Below, piece after piece: positions 15,477 through 24,613 of a stretch of 43,005 nt of DNA. A model generated the notes under the pieces. The model was not told the origin of the DNA and did not search any database. It saw nothing but the letters and a program-made list of their open reading frames with translations. A program made the position numbers and the translations under genes. The stretch comes from an uncultured Rhodospirillaceae bacterium (GTDB lineage Bacteria > Pseudomonadota > Alphaproteobacteria > Rhodospirillales > Magnetospirillaceae). The stretch covers positions 1 through 43,005 of the forward strand of contig CAJANL010000142.1 in assembly GCA_903941105.1 (NCBI GenBank), read 5' to 3'. Position 1 is the stretch's first letter. Each line of letters begins with the position of its first letter.

Positions 15477-16353
15477 ACTCGGCCCCCAGGGCTGGTTCCA
15501 CCACCGCCAGACTTCCGAGGCCGCCAAGGATGCCCACCGGGTACGAGGTGACATTCCGTCCCGGCAATGCCGCGGCCAGCAGCCCTCGCGCATCATTGTC
15601 GCAGGCCTCGCCATAGCGCGGGACCACCACGTCATTACCCATCATCAGACAGTCGGCGTAGGACGCCCAGGCGCCGTGCCGTCGGGGTGACGGCAGCGCC
15701 ACCACGGTCAGGCCAACGGCGGACAGCCGAGCGCAATTGTCACCCCATTCGACCGCCGCCACCGTCCCCGGCCCCACCAGCCGCGCAACTCGGGTCACTG
15801 CCGCCTCGTCCTCCGGGGTGGCCAGCCACACCACCCGCTCGGCCCCCAGCCATTCGCCCATCTGGTGCTCGGCAACCGCCCGAGCGAGCCCGGCGCGTTC
15901 GAGCAGGGCCCGCTCCGAGGCGAGGACCGTGCCGGCGCCGTCGCACTCGACCGCCCCGGCGGCCAGCCACGACGGCCCCGGCAGCACCGGCAATCCCACC
16001 GCTTGCAGCAACAGGCGCCCCGCCTCCCCCTCTCCCAGCAGCCCCCCCACCGGCGCGCCGGCACTGTCCACCAGATAGAGCGGCGCCGCGGCGCGGAGCG
16101 ACGTCAACCGGTGCACCGCCGGAACCGTCTTGACCCCGGCCGGGCTGCGCAACGACGCGTCGGCGACATCGTCCGGATTGGCCAGCAGTGTTACGTCGGT
16201 GACTTCCGATATCAGGGTGGCGAGGTCGAGACAGTCCTCGCGCAGGGCGTCGTCACGCTCGGCATCGCCCGAGGTAGCCGGCCAAGCCAGCCACACCCGC
16301 CCCGCCGCCCCCCACGGGGACGCCGCACGCCATCCCTTTTGCCACGGTGTCAT
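15466..16353 (-). CDS. Agmatine-deiminase-like protein lacking catalytic residues
   Basis: A 295-aa protein with the framework of the agmatine deiminase/PPADI family: VWLAWPAT near the N-terminus (family MAWP), GAVECDGAGTVLASERALL (family [21 protein letters not shown]), YADCLMMGNDVVVPRYGEACDNDA, and LPGRNVTSYPVGILGG. The family's catalytic elements are missing. WLRDTGP is replaced by LTSLRAAAP, the GH-Asp segment by EWGDNC, and the GGGNIHC nucleophile Cys by GGLGSLAVVE. It is also about 50 residues short. It is likely a non-enzymatic relative or a decaying gene. No frameshift or internal stop is present, which favours a retained protein. Confidence 0.65.
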   Translation of the reverse strand: MTPWQKGWRAASPWGAAGRVWLAWPATSGDAERDDALREDCLDLATLISEVTDVTLLANPDDVADASLRSPAGVKTVPAVHRLTSLRAAAPLYLVDSAGAPVGGLLGEGEAGRLLLQAVGLPVLPGPSWLAAGAVECDGAGTVLASERALLERAGLARAVAEHQMGEWLGAERVVWLATPEDEAAVTRVARLVGPGTVAAVEWGDNCARLSAVGLTVVALPSPRRHGAWASYADCLMMGNDVVVPRYGEACDNDARGLLAAALPGRNVTSYPVGILGGLGSLAVVEPALGAEFIP

Positions 16354-16440
16354 GGGCAGGACGTGGGACGTCGAGGCGGCCGGCGCAAGCGCAACTTTAG
16401 CGCCGGAAATCAGAACCGGGAACGAACGGGAGGTGGGCGC

Positions 16441-17385
16441 CTAGGGCGCCAGGGCCGCCAGACGCAGGCCGGGACCGGCGGTTGCCGGCGGCTTGAGGGC
16501 GATGGTCGCCGCCGACCACAGGGCGGCGGGCGCTATGGTCACGGGGATAATAGTCACGGGCACCGCCGGAGCAACGACGGCCGCCAGCGGCGCCTTGGAC
16601 TTGGTCGCCGAAACGGCGGCCTTATGCGGCGGCTTGCCGGTGGCGGCGGTCAGCACGCGCTTCTTGCCGGCAATGATCGGCTTGCGTTTCTTGGCGGCCG
16701 ATGCGGTCACCGCCCGCGGCTTGCCCTTGGCAAGGGCGAGCTGCTTCGACGACTTGGCCTTGGCCAGCCGGGTCTTCTTGGCCTTGGCGTCGGCACGCAC
16801 CGAGGCGGAGTGCACCAGGCGCTGCTGCGGCGGCAAGGCGGCCATCCGGGCGGAACCGGTGCGCGGCGCCACGGCGGCAACCCGCGCCGGGGTCGGCACG
16901 TCAACAGCGCTCGGGGCAACCGCGGCCAAGGCGACGGCGGCAGGCTCGGCGCTCCGGGGCATCGCCGCCAGTTCGACCGAACCACGCCCGCGCTCGCCGG
17001 CGGCCAGCGGCTGGAAGACGGCATCGAGGGCGGCGACGGCATTGCGCGATGATGCTGCGGCCGGTGTCGCCTCGTCGGCGGTGACCGAAGCGGGAACCGG
17101 CTCGGCGACGGCAACCACCAGATCATGACAGATATCGCGGTCCTGCATGACGCGCCATGTGGCGCAGTCCTTGCCGGTCACCGCGGACAGGGTATGGTCG
17201 GACGAAGACTTGCCGGTGGCCAGCAGCAATACGCCGTTGCCGATGTTGGTGGCGATGGAGATGGCCGGGGGCAAGGCGCAACCGGAGACCATGCCGGCGA
17301 GCAACAGGGCGGCAACGATGCGCAGGCCCGCCAGTCTTGCGACCAGCTTTGCCTTAACGCCAGCAGTGCACCACCCCTCTCGCAC
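16441..17385 (-). CDS. Lipoprotein with Lys/Ala-rich histone-H1-like region
   Basis: A 314-aa protein from a GTG start preceded by GGGGAAGG. The signal peptide ends in a lipobox (MVSGC, Cys36). The mature N-terminus (PAISIATNIGNGVLLLATGKSS, then LSAVTGKDCATWRVMQDRDIC) looks like a conserved lipoprotein head with a Cys pair. From about residue 90 the chain is Ala/Pro-rich, and about residues 195-275 are strongly basic with many AK/KK steps (AKAKSSKQLALAKGKPRA, SAAKKRKPIIAGKKRV), resembling histone-H1-type low-complexity tails. The basic part might bind peptidoglycan, LPS or polyphosphate in the periplasm; that is speculation. Confidence 0.65.
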   Translation of the reverse strand: MREGWCTAGVKAKLVARLAGLRIVAALLLAGMVSGCALPPAISIATNIGNGVLLLATGKSSSDHTLSAVTGKDCATWRVMQDRDICHDLVVAVAEPVPASVTADEATPAAASSRNAVAALDAVFQPLAAGERGRGSVELAAMPRSAEPAAVALAAVAPSAVDVPTPARVAAVAPRTGSARMAALPPQQRLVHSASVRADAKAKKTRLAKAKSSKQLALAKGKPRAVTASAAKKRKPIIAGKKRVLTAATGKPPHKAAVSATKSKAPLAAVVAPAVPVTIIPVTIAPAALWSAATIALKPPATAGPGLRLAALAP

Positions 17386-17491
17386 GCCTTCCCCTCCCGA
17401 TATTAGAGGGGGACGTTAGTCCAATTCGCGCCGGCTTGGCAAACTTTATTATTAATTGTCCCTTAATTTTACGGATTCTTGCCCGTCGGCA

Positions 17492-17740
17492 TCAGACCCC
17501 GCCGGCGAGCACGGCAGCGGCGCGTTCATCGCCCACCACCTGCTGGAGGAGGCCGGCGGCTGGTTCGATCAGCGCCGCATCGGCGGCATGGCGACAGGTA
17601 TCGACGCCCGCCACATCGACGGTATCGCAGCCGGACGTAGCCACCAGACCGTAGGATTCCACACTGACGATGGTGCCCTCGGGTACTTGCGCGCACCCCA
17701 TCAACACCACCGCTCCGATCGCTGCGAGGAGCCTTTGCAT
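17492..17740 (-). CDS. Small hypothetical lipoprotein
   Basis: An 82-aa protein with a signal peptide and lipobox (VLMGC, Cys16). The 66-residue mature part has two cysteines (SGCDTVD, DTCRHAAD) that may pair. No family is recognised. It lies 99 bp downstream of aspS on the same strand. Its strong ribosome site GGAGGGAG (17750-17743) can be masked by a hairpin in the leader, suggesting control of translation. Confidence 0.6.
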   Translation of the reverse strand: MQRLLAAIGAVVLMGCAQVPEGTIVSVESYGLVATSGCDTVDVAGVDTCRHAADAALIEPAAGLLQQVVGDERAAAVLAGGV

Positions 17741-17742
17741 CG

Positions 17743-17773
17743 CTCCCTCCTTCGTTCATGACGACGGAGGGAG
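17743..17773 (-). promoter_or_regulatory. Leader hairpin masking a ribosome binding site
   Basis: In mRNA sense, CTCCCTCC (17773-17766) pairs perfectly with the Shine-Dalgarno GGAGGGAG (17750-17743). Inside it TCGT pairs with ACGA after one mismatch, leaving a 5-nt loop. The ATG of the small lipoprotein follows two bases later. There is no U-tract, which argues against a simple terminator for aspS. Confidence 0.6.
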
Positions 17774-17839
17774 TCTATGCCTTTCGGTGGCGCGCCGGAG
17801 GACGCATTGGTGTAATGCCCCGGAAGACGGAAGGGTTTG

Positions 17840-19624
17840 TTAACCTTCCTTCTTGGGCTTGGGCAGGTCGAGCTTGAGGTGGAGTTCCCGCAACCGCTCC
17901 GGCGTCACCTCGGCGGGGGCCTGCATCAGCAGGTCCTGGGCCTGCTGGTTCATGGGGAACAGGATGACCTCGCGGATATTGGGCTCATCGGCCAGCAGCA
18001 TGACGATGCGGTCGATGCCGGGGGCCGAGCCGCCATGCGGCGGGGCGCCGTACTTGAAGGCGTTCAGCATGCCGCCGAAATGCTCTTCCACATGCGCCGC
18101 CGAGTAGCCGGCGATCTCGAACGCCTTGTACATGATGTCGGGACGGTGGTTGCGGATGGCGCCCGAGGACAGTTCGACGCCGTTGCAGACAATATCGTAC
18201 TGATAGGCGTTGATGGTCAGCGGGTCCTGATTGAGCAGCGCGTCCATGCCGCCCTGGGGCATGGAGAACGGGTTATGGCAGAACTCGACCCTGCCCTCGT
18301 CGTTCAGTTCGTACATGGGGAAGTCCACCGTCCAGCAGAACTTGAAGACGTCCTTCTCCAGCAGGTCGAGTTCGTTGCCCAGCTTGGTGCGGACCAGACC
18401 GGCGAACTTGGCGGCGGCATCCCCCTTGTCGCAGGCGAAGAACACCGCGTCGCCGTCCTTGAGGTTGGCGGCGGCCTTGATGGCCTCGACGGCGGCCGGC
18501 TCCAGGTTCTTGGCGATGGGACCCTTGGGACCGTCGGCGGCGAACTGGATATAGCCGAGTCCGCCGGCGCCGTTCTCGCGCGCCCACTCGTTGAGCTTGT
18601 CGAACCACGAGCGCGGCTGGCCGGCAGCCCCCGGCGCCGGGATGGCGCGCACCACGGCCCCCTTGTCCACCAGCTTGGCGAACAGGCCGAAGCCGGAGCC
18701 GCGGAACGGCTCGGTGACGTCGGCGATCTCGATGGGATTGCGCAGGTCGGGCTTGTCCGAGCCGTATTTCAGCATGGACTCCTGGTAGGGAATGCGCGGA
18801 AACGGTGCCGGAGTCACCTTGCGGCCATTGCCGAAGGTCTCGAACACGCCCTGCAGCACCGGCTCGATGGCGGCGAAGACGTCGTCCTGGGTGACGTAGC
18901 TCATCTCGAAATCGAGCTGATAGAACTCGCCCGGGCTGCGGTCGGCGCGGCCGGCCTCGTCGCGGAAGCAGGGCGCCACCTGGAAGTATTTGTCGAAGCC
19001 GGCCACCATCAGCAGCTGCTTGAACTGCTGCGGCGCCTGCGGCAGGGCATAGAACTTGCCGGGGTGCAGACGGCTCGGCACCAGATAGTCGCGGGCGCCC
19101 TCGGGGCTCGACGCGGTCAGGATCGGGGTCTGGAACTCGGTGAAGCCCTGGGCGATCATCGCCTGGCGCAGATACGCGATGACGCGCGAGCGCAGCAGCA
19201 TGTTGGCGTGCACCTTCTCGCGGCGCAGGTCGAGGAAACGGTGCTTCAGCCGCATGTCCTCGGGATATTCCTGGTCGCCCGCCACCTGGATCGGCAGCAG
19301 CTCGGCCATGGACTGGATCTCGGCCTCGGCCACCACCAGCTCGATCTCACCGGTGGGCAGCTTGGGGTTGATGGTTTCGGCCGAACGGCGCACCACCTTG
19401 CCGGTGACGGTGACGACGCTTTCCGGCCGCGCCCCCTCCAGCACCTGGAACACCGGGCTGGAGATGTCGGTCACCACCTGGGTGATGCCGTAGTTGTCGC
19501 GCAGGTCGACGAACAGCAGGTTGCCGTGGTCGCGCTTGCGATGAACCCACCCGGACAGCCGCGCCGGCGAGCCGGCATCCTCCGCCTTCAACTGGCCGCA
19601 GGTGTGCGTTCTGTAAGCGTGCAT
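17840..19624 (-). CDS. aspS: Aspartyl-tRNA synthetase
   Basis: A 594-aa class II synthetase charging tRNA with aspartate. The start [12 protein letters not shown] is the conserved N-terminus; an upstream in-frame extension to 19669 is unlikely. The anticodon-binding OB domain shows [21 protein letters not shown]. Motif 2 is in [23 protein letters not shown], and motif 3 is in [18 protein letters not shown]. The bacterial GAD insertion is present between motifs 2 and 3. The overall type is bacterial and full length. Whether it is discriminating or also charges tRNA-Asn cannot be told here. Confidence 0.97.
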   Translation of the reverse strand: MHAYRTHTCGQLKAEDAGSPARLSGWVHRKRDHGNLLFVDLRDNYGITQVVTDISSPVFQVLEGARPESVVTVTGKVVRRSAETINPKLPTGEIELVVAEAEIQSMAELLPIQVAGDQEYPEDMRLKHRFLDLRREKVHANMLLRSRVIAYLRQAMIAQGFTEFQTPILTASSPEGARDYLVPSRLHPGKFYALPQAPQQFKQLLMVAGFDKYFQVAPCFRDEAGRADRSPGEFYQLDFEMSYVTQDDVFAAIEPVLQGVFETFGNGRKVTPAPFPRIPYQESMLKYGSDKPDLRNPIEIADVTEPFRGSGFGLFAKLVDKGAVVRAIPAPGAAGQPRSWFDKLNEWARENGAGGLGYIQFAADGPKGPIAKNLEPAAVEAIKAAANLKDGDAVFFACDKGDAAAKFAGLVRTKLGNELDLLEKDVFKFCWTVDFPMYELNDEGRVEFCHNPFSMPQGGMDALLNQDPLTINAYQYDIVCNGVELSSGAIRNHRPDIMYKAFEIAGYSAAHVEEHFGGMLNAFKYGAPPHGGSAPGIDRIVMLLADEPNIREVILFPMNQQAQDLLMQAPAEVTPERLRELHLKLDLPKPKKEG

Positions 19625-19753
19625 GACGACCCTCTTCCTCGCTGGCGCGTGAAACCGGGAAGAAGGCATGAAGGGGGCGGCCTCGTCAAGGCGGCAATGG
19701 CCTGCTCACGCCTGCGCGGGCGCAGGATTGCCTGTCGGTGGCCCAGGGATTAA

Positions 19754-19782
19754 TTGCGGCAGAGGTGGAGCGTCGGTACACT
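19754..19782 (+). promoter_or_regulatory. Candidate promoter of the histidine kinase gene
   Basis: TTGCGG (19754-19759), 17-bp spacer, TACACT (19777-19782). Predicted start near 19789, 28 nt before the ATG. Confidence 0.4.
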
Positions 19783-19816
19783 GGCGGTAGGAAGTGCGTG
19801 ATCAGGATGGCGCATA

Positions 19817-21745
19817 ATGTTTCAGTTACGGCGGTATTTTTCGCTGACGAGCGCGATTGCCTTGCTTTTTTCCGCCGTACTGCTGGTGGGAGCCTACCGA
19901 TGGGACCAGACCGAGGAACATGTCAGCCTCGCCGCCGAGGAAAATCTGCGGCTGGCCGATGCCTTCGTCGCCGCGTTCTGGCCCCAGTTCGCCCCCATGG
20001 TGGCCAGGCTGTCGACGATCCCTCCGGAACAGCTGCGTGAGCGCCGCGAATTGCGGGCCTTCGATGTGGCGTTGCGCAATCTGGTCACCACCCAGCCCAT
20101 CATCAAGATCAAGATCTACGACGCCAAGGGCGACGTCATCTATTCCCCCATACGCAGCGAGGTCGGCCCCACCGCCTCGGCCAAACCGGCGTTGAAGGCC
20201 GCCCTGGCGGGGCAGCCGTCCACCAATTCCGGCTTCCGCGAAGCCATTTCCGGCTTCGAGGGTGAAGTGCGCAACCGGCACGTAGTCGAGACCTATCGGC
20301 CACTGATGGGCTCCGACGGTGGCGTCAAGGGCGTCTTCGAGCTTTACTCCGACATGACTGCCGCTCAGGAGCGGCTCCAGACGTCTCTCTACAAGGCTTC
20401 GGCGCTGATCTTCGCCTGCTTTGCGGCGCTCTATGGCGCCCTGCTGCTGGTGGTGCGCCGGGCCGACACGATCCTGGACTCCCATCGCCGCAATCTCGTC
20501 GACAGCCGGCACCTGCTCCACGAGCAGAAGGAAATGTTACAGAGTTTGCTCAATGCCGCCGGTGAGGGCATTTTCGGCACCGACACGCTTGGCCGGGTCA
20601 GCTTCATCAATCCGGCAGCCCTTCGCATGATCGGCTACACCGCCGAGGATGTGGTGGGCAAGGATATCCATACCCTGCTCCACCACAGCCACCCGGACGG
20701 CACGCCGCGCCACATCTGCGACTGCGAGATCGGCAAGGCCCGCATCGAGCAGCGCGTCACCGAGAACAGGAACGACTACTTCTGGCGCAGAGATGGCACC
20801 TGCTTCCCGGTGGAATACATCTCGACGCCGGTGAGCAACATCTCCGAGCCGGGTGGAACGGTGGTGCTGTTCCGCGACGTCACCGAGCGGATGGAGGCCG
20901 AACAGGCGCTGCGGAATTCCAACCAGGAACTGCAAAACTTCGCCTACGTCGCCTCGCACGACCTGCAAGAGCCGCTCCGCATGGTGACGTCATACCTCAT
21001 GCTGCTGCAGCGCCGCTACAGCGGCCAACTGGACTCGGAAGCCGACGAATTCATCGATTTCGCGGTGGATGGTGCCCGGCGGATGCAGCGCCTGATCACC
21101 GATCTGCTGACCTATGCCCGGGTGACCACCCACGGCAAGACGCCGGCACCGGCCGACCTCGATCGGATCCTCAACGATACGATGGCCAATCTCGCCCCCC
21201 GCATCGAGGAACGCGGCGCCACGGTGTCGCATGACCCGCTGCCCATCATCGTCTGCGATGACGGGCAGGTCGCCCGCCTGTTCCAGAACCTGATCGGCAA
21301 CGCCCTCAAATACTGCCGCGGCGATGTCACCCCGGCCATCCATATCGGGGCCGTGGCCGAGGGCGATCAGATGTCCTTCTACGTCCGCGACAACGGCATC
21401 GGCATCGCCGCCGAATTCCACGACCGCATCTTCGTCATCTTCCAGCGCCTGCACGACCGCAGCACCTATGACGGCACCGGCATCGGCCTGGCGGAGTGCA
21501 AGCGTATCGTCGAGCGCCACGGTGGCCGCATCTGGCTGGAGTCGCGGCCGGGAGTGGGCAGCACCTTCTGGTTCACCCTGAGCGGCAAACAGCGGGGGGA
21601 GCACGTCATGCATCACGGCGGCGGCGGCAGCCACCACGTCCCCGCCGGCGGCCATGGCGAGCCGTCATGCCTTCCCGGACACTGCGAGCGCGGCGCCCAT
21701 GCCCATTTCAACGAGCATCCGAGGCGCCACGAAACGGTGCACTGA
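19817..21745 (+). CDS. PAS-domain sensor histidine kinase with His-rich tail
   Basis: A 642-aa membrane kinase. TM1 is near residues 11-28, a periplasmic sensor spans about 29-193, and TM2 is near 194-213. A PAS domain follows (about 240-355; AAGEGIFGTDTLGRVSFINPAA). The dimerisation helix has phosphoacceptor His381 in ASHDLQEPLR. The ATPase domain shows the N box (QNLIGNALKY), G1 (DNGIGI) and G2 (GTGIGLAECKRIVERHGG). After the normal end of the ATPase domain (FWFTLSGK, residue 591), a 49-residue tail holds 12 His and 2 Cys. It stops six bases before a family A repeat. The tail could bind metal or be read-through sequence. No response regulator is adjacent. Confidence 0.9.
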   Translation: MFQLRRYFSLTSAIALLFSAVLLVGAYRWDQTEEHVSLAAEENLRLADAFVAAFWPQFAPMVARLSTIPPEQLRERRELRAFDVALRNLVTTQPIIKIKIYDAKGDVIYSPIRSEVGPTASAKPALKAALAGQPSTNSGFREAISGFEGEVRNRHVVETYRPLMGSDGGVKGVFELYSDMTAAQERLQTSLYKASALIFACFAALYGALLLVVRRADTILDSHRRNLVDSRHLLHEQKEMLQSLLNAAGEGIFGTDTLGRVSFINPAALRMIGYTAEDVVGKDIHTLLHHSHPDGTPRHICDCEIGKARIEQRVTENRNDYFWRRDGTCFPVEYISTPVSNISEPGGTVVLFRDVTERMEAEQALRNSNQELQNFAYVASHDLQEPLRMVTSYLMLLQRRYSGQLDSEADEFIDFAVDGARRMQRLITDLLTYARVTTHGKTPAPADLDRILNDTMANLAPRIEERGATVSHDPLPIIVCDDGQVARLFQNLIGNALKYCRGDVTPAIHIGAVAEGDQMSFYVRDNGIGIAAEFHDRIFVIFQRLHDRSTYDGTGIGLAECKRIVERHGGRIWLESRPGVGSTFWFTLSGKQRGEHVMHHGGGGSHHVPAGGHGEPSCLPGHCERGAHAHFNEHPRRHETVH

Positions 21746-21751
21746 CTGCCC

Positions 21752-21925
21752 TAACAGGGTGCGGAAAACCTCTTTCCGCCGCCCTTCATCTCGTCACCCC
21801 CGCGAAGGGGGTCCATGTTGGGGCAAGGACTGGCATTTGCCCCCATATGCTGTGCTGCCGGACGCATGGATTCCCGCCTTCGCGGGGGTGACGAAAGGAA
21901 CGTTGAGTTTTTCCGCACCCTGCTA
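21752..21925 (+). repeat. Family A repeat, copy 2
   Basis: A 174-bp element matching copy 1 in reverse orientation. The left end is TAACAGGGTGCGGAAAA and the right end TTTTTCCGCACCCTGCTA (one substitution in the terminal repeat). It lies seven bases after the histidine kinase stop. Its last CTA (21923-21925) is also the first triplet of the family B hairpin. Confidence 0.85.
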
Positions 21926-22041
21926 AAGCGTGAAGCCCTCAATGTGCATCACGCTTTAGGCCTTATGAATTCGCCCGCGCCGGGCGGGCAGCTTCGTAAC
22001 CTTGGACGTACCGCGTGTCATAGTTCAGGCGCGGTGCCCTA
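21923..22041 (+). repeat. Family B repeat, copy 1
   Basis: A 119-bp structured element. The stem CTAAAGCGTGAAGC/GCATCACGCTTTAG (21923-21936 with 21946-21959) has one mismatch. Next come CCCGC/GCGGG and a terminal ACCGCG...CGCGGT hairpin. The final CTA (22039-22041) is the reverse complement of the PBP1A stop codon, so the element ends on that gene's terminus. Confidence 0.8.
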
Positions 22042-24558
22042 ATACAGCCCGCCCGCGGCCGGCGCCGCACCACCGCCCGTGGGGGACGGAAGCGGGTTGG
22101 GCTGGTTCGGCTGAGCGAAGGCGGGACCACCCTCCTCGTTGGAGACATAGGGTGCGAACGAGAAGCCGGCATCGACGCCGTCGCCTTCCAGCACGTCCTC
22201 TTCGTCGCCCGGCATCCTGTCGCCGCCCTTGAACGCCTCCAGGATCACCTTGGAATCACCCGGCATCGCCGGCTTTCCGGTATTGGCCTGGACCCGCACC
22301 AGCCGCACGCCAGGCGGCACGCGGAACGGCGTCGCCGGCTTGTCCTTCAACGCCTCCATCATGAAGTCGCGGAAGATGGGCGCGGCGACGTTGCCGCCGG
22401 TCTCCTTGTCGCCCAGGGATTGCGGCTCGTCGAAGCCGACGAACACCCCTACCGCCAGATCAGGCGAGAAGCCGACGAACCAGGTGTCGTTGGAGTCGTT
22501 GGAGGTGCCGGTCTTGCCCGCCAGCGGCTTGCCCACCGGGCGTACCACGGTGCCGGTACCGCGCTCCACCACACCCTCCAGGATGTGGACCATCTGATAG
22601 GCCGAGACCGGGTCGACCAGTTGCTCGCGGATGTCCTGCAGGTGCGGCATTTCCTGATTGGTGTAGTAGGTCGCCGAGCACGGCTCGCAGAACCGCATGT
22701 CGTGGCTGAACACCGTCTTGCCGTTCCGGTCCTGGATGCGATCGATCAGGGTCGGACGCAAGCGCCGCCCGCCATTGACCAGTTCGGCATAAGCGGCGGT
22801 CAGCTTCAGGGGGGTGGTTTCGCCGGCGCCCAGCGCCATGGCCAGCTGGCGTGGAAGATTGTCGTAGATACCGAAGCGCTGCGAATAATCGGCCACCTTG
22901 TCCATGCCGATGGCCTGGGCGAGGCGCACCGTCATCAGATTGCGCGACTTTTCGAGGCCGACCCGCAGCGTGGTGGGGCCGAGATAATCGTCGTGATAGT
23001 TCTTCGGCCGCCACATGGGCAGCCCCGGCCCCTGCGGCAGGGCAATGGGGGCGTCCAGTACCAGCGACGACGGCGTATAGCCGCTCTCCATGGCCGCCAG
23101 GTAGATGAACGGCTTGAAGGACGAACCCGGCTGGCGCAAGGCCTGGGAGGCACGGTTGAACTGACTCTTGGCATAGGACCAGCCGCCCACCATGGCCAGG
23201 ACGCGCCCGGTGTGGGGATCGATGGCCACCAGGGCCCCCTCGACCTTGGGCACCTGGCGCAGGGCATAACTGTTGGCGGGAAGCGCCTTGCCGTCCTCGC
23301 CCTTGACCACATGCTCCACCAGCACCACGTCGCCGGGCTTGAGCGCGTCGGAAGGCTTGTGCGGCGGCGGGCCGAAGCGCTGCTTTTCCAGCGCCGGCCG
23401 GGCCCACTTCATCTCGGCGAAGGGCAGCGTGCCGGTGCGTGCCCCCAACAGACCAATGGAGGCGGCGGCGTCGGTGGTGGACAGCACCACCGCGATCTCC
23501 CACGGATCCGAACCGGGCGGCACCGGAACCGCCGCCAGCTGCGCCGGCCAGGCGGTGCCCGGCGGCAATCGGGTGATGGGGCCGCGAAAGCCGTGGCGCC
23601 GGTCGTAGTTGACCAAGCCCTGGCGCAGCACCCGATAGCCCAGCGCCTGCAACTCGGCATCCATGGAGGCGCGCACCACCAGCCCGCCCTTGTAGAGGGC
23701 GCTCTCGCCGAATTTGCTGGCGATCTCGCGGCGGATATCCTCGGCGAAATAGTCGCCGCCCTGAACGGCCAGCATCTCGTCGCGGCGACGCACCGAGAGC
23801 GGATCGGCGATGGCGGCCTGATATTCGGCTGGGCTGATCCTGGCGTCCTCGTACATGCGGCCAATGACCCAGTCGCGGCGCTCCCGGGCGGCCTGCGGAT
23901 GGCGCTGCGGATGATAATTGTTGGGCGCCTTGGGCAGGGCGGCGAGATAGGCCGCCTCGGGCACCGTCAACTCGTCGAGACTCTTGTTGAAATAGTTCAG
24001 TGCCGCCGCGGCGACCCCATACGACCCGATGCCGAGGTAGATCTCGTTCAGGTACAGCTCAAGGATGTGATCCTTGGTGAAGGCGCGCTCGATGCGAAAG
24101 GCGAGGATGGCCTCCTTGACCTTGCGTTCGATGGAAACCTCGTTGGTCAGCAGGAAGTTCTTGGCGACCTGCTGGGTGATGGTCGAGGCACCCACCGGAC
24201 GCTTGTCCGCGCCCATGCCCTTGTTGCGCAGATTGATGATCACCGCCCGCGCGATGCCCACCGGATCGACGCCGGCATGGTTGTAGAAGCTCTTGTCCTC
24301 GGCCGACAGGAAGGCATCCTTGACCCGCTGCGGGATGACATGGAGCGGCACGAAGGCCCGCTTCTCCACCGCATACTCCGCCACCAGGCGCCCATCGCCG
24401 CCATAAACGCGGGTGGTGACGGGCGGCTCGTAATGCGCCAACTGGTGATAGTCGGGCAGGCCCTGGCCAAAATTCCAGAACAGATACAGCACCGCGCCAG
24501 CCCCCGCGAGCGCGAGCAGGATCAGCAGCGAAAAGGTGATGACGAGAAAGCGGAGCAT
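22039..24558 (-). CDS. mrcA: Penicillin-binding protein 1A (bifunctional)
   Basis: An 839-aa class A PBP that polymerises and cross-links peptidoglycan at the inner membrane. One N-terminal membrane anchor (about residues 5-27) precedes a GT51 glycosyltransferase with SAEDKSFYNHAGVDP and STITQQVAKNFLL. An OB-like insertion follows. The transpeptidase domain has the nucleophile motif SSFKPF (near residue 479), SRN (near 536) and KTGTSND (near 681). The tail is Gly/Pro-rich. Motifs and length are typical. The TAG stop is the end of a family B repeat. The amidase gene lies immediately upstream on the same strand (55-bp gap), a cell-wall pair. Confidence 0.97.
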   Translation of the reverse strand: MLRFLVITFSLLILLALAGAGAVLYLFWNFGQGLPDYHQLAHYEPPVTTRVYGGDGRLVAEYAVEKRAFVPLHVIPQRVKDAFLSAEDKSFYNHAGVDPVGIARAVIINLRNKGMGADKRPVGASTITQQVAKNFLLTNEVSIERKVKEAILAFRIERAFTKDHILELYLNEIYLGIGSYGVAAAALNYFNKSLDELTVPEAAYLAALPKAPNNYHPQRHPQAARERRDWVIGRMYEDARISPAEYQAAIADPLSVRRRDEMLAVQGGDYFAEDIRREIASKFGESALYKGGLVVRASMDAELQALGYRVLRQGLVNYDRRHGFRGPITRLPPGTAWPAQLAAVPVPPGSDPWEIAVVLSTTDAAASIGLLGARTGTLPFAEMKWARPALEKQRFGPPPHKPSDALKPGDVVLVEHVVKGEDGKALPANSYALRQVPKVEGALVAIDPHTGRVLAMVGGWSYAKSQFNRASQALRQPGSSFKPFIYLAAMESGYTPSSLVLDAPIALPQGPGLPMWRPKNYHDDYLGPTTLRVGLEKSRNLMTVRLAQAIGMDKVADYSQRFGIYDNLPRQLAMALGAGETTPLKLTAAYAELVNGGRRLRPTLIDRIQDRNGKTVFSHDMRFCEPCSATYYTNQEMPHLQDIREQLVDPVSAYQMVHILEGVVERGTGTVVRPVGKPLAGKTGTSNDSNDTWFVGFSPDLAVGVFVGFDEPQSLGDKETGGNVAAPIFRDFMMEALKDKPATPFRVPPGVRLVRVQANTGKPAMPGDSKVILEAFKGGDRMPGDEEDVLEGDGVDAGFSFAPYVSNEEGGPAFAQPNQPNPLPSPTGGGAAPAAGGLY

Positions 24559-24613
24559 GGCACGGTTGGTAGCGCGGTGCGAGGGGCGACGTCAAGCCCG
24601 GCGGGAGTCGGGT

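Noticed and set aside
17743-17773. Hairpin as a rho-independent terminator of aspS
   Set aside because: No run of T follows the stem on the transcript strand, and the stem includes the ribosome site of the next gene.
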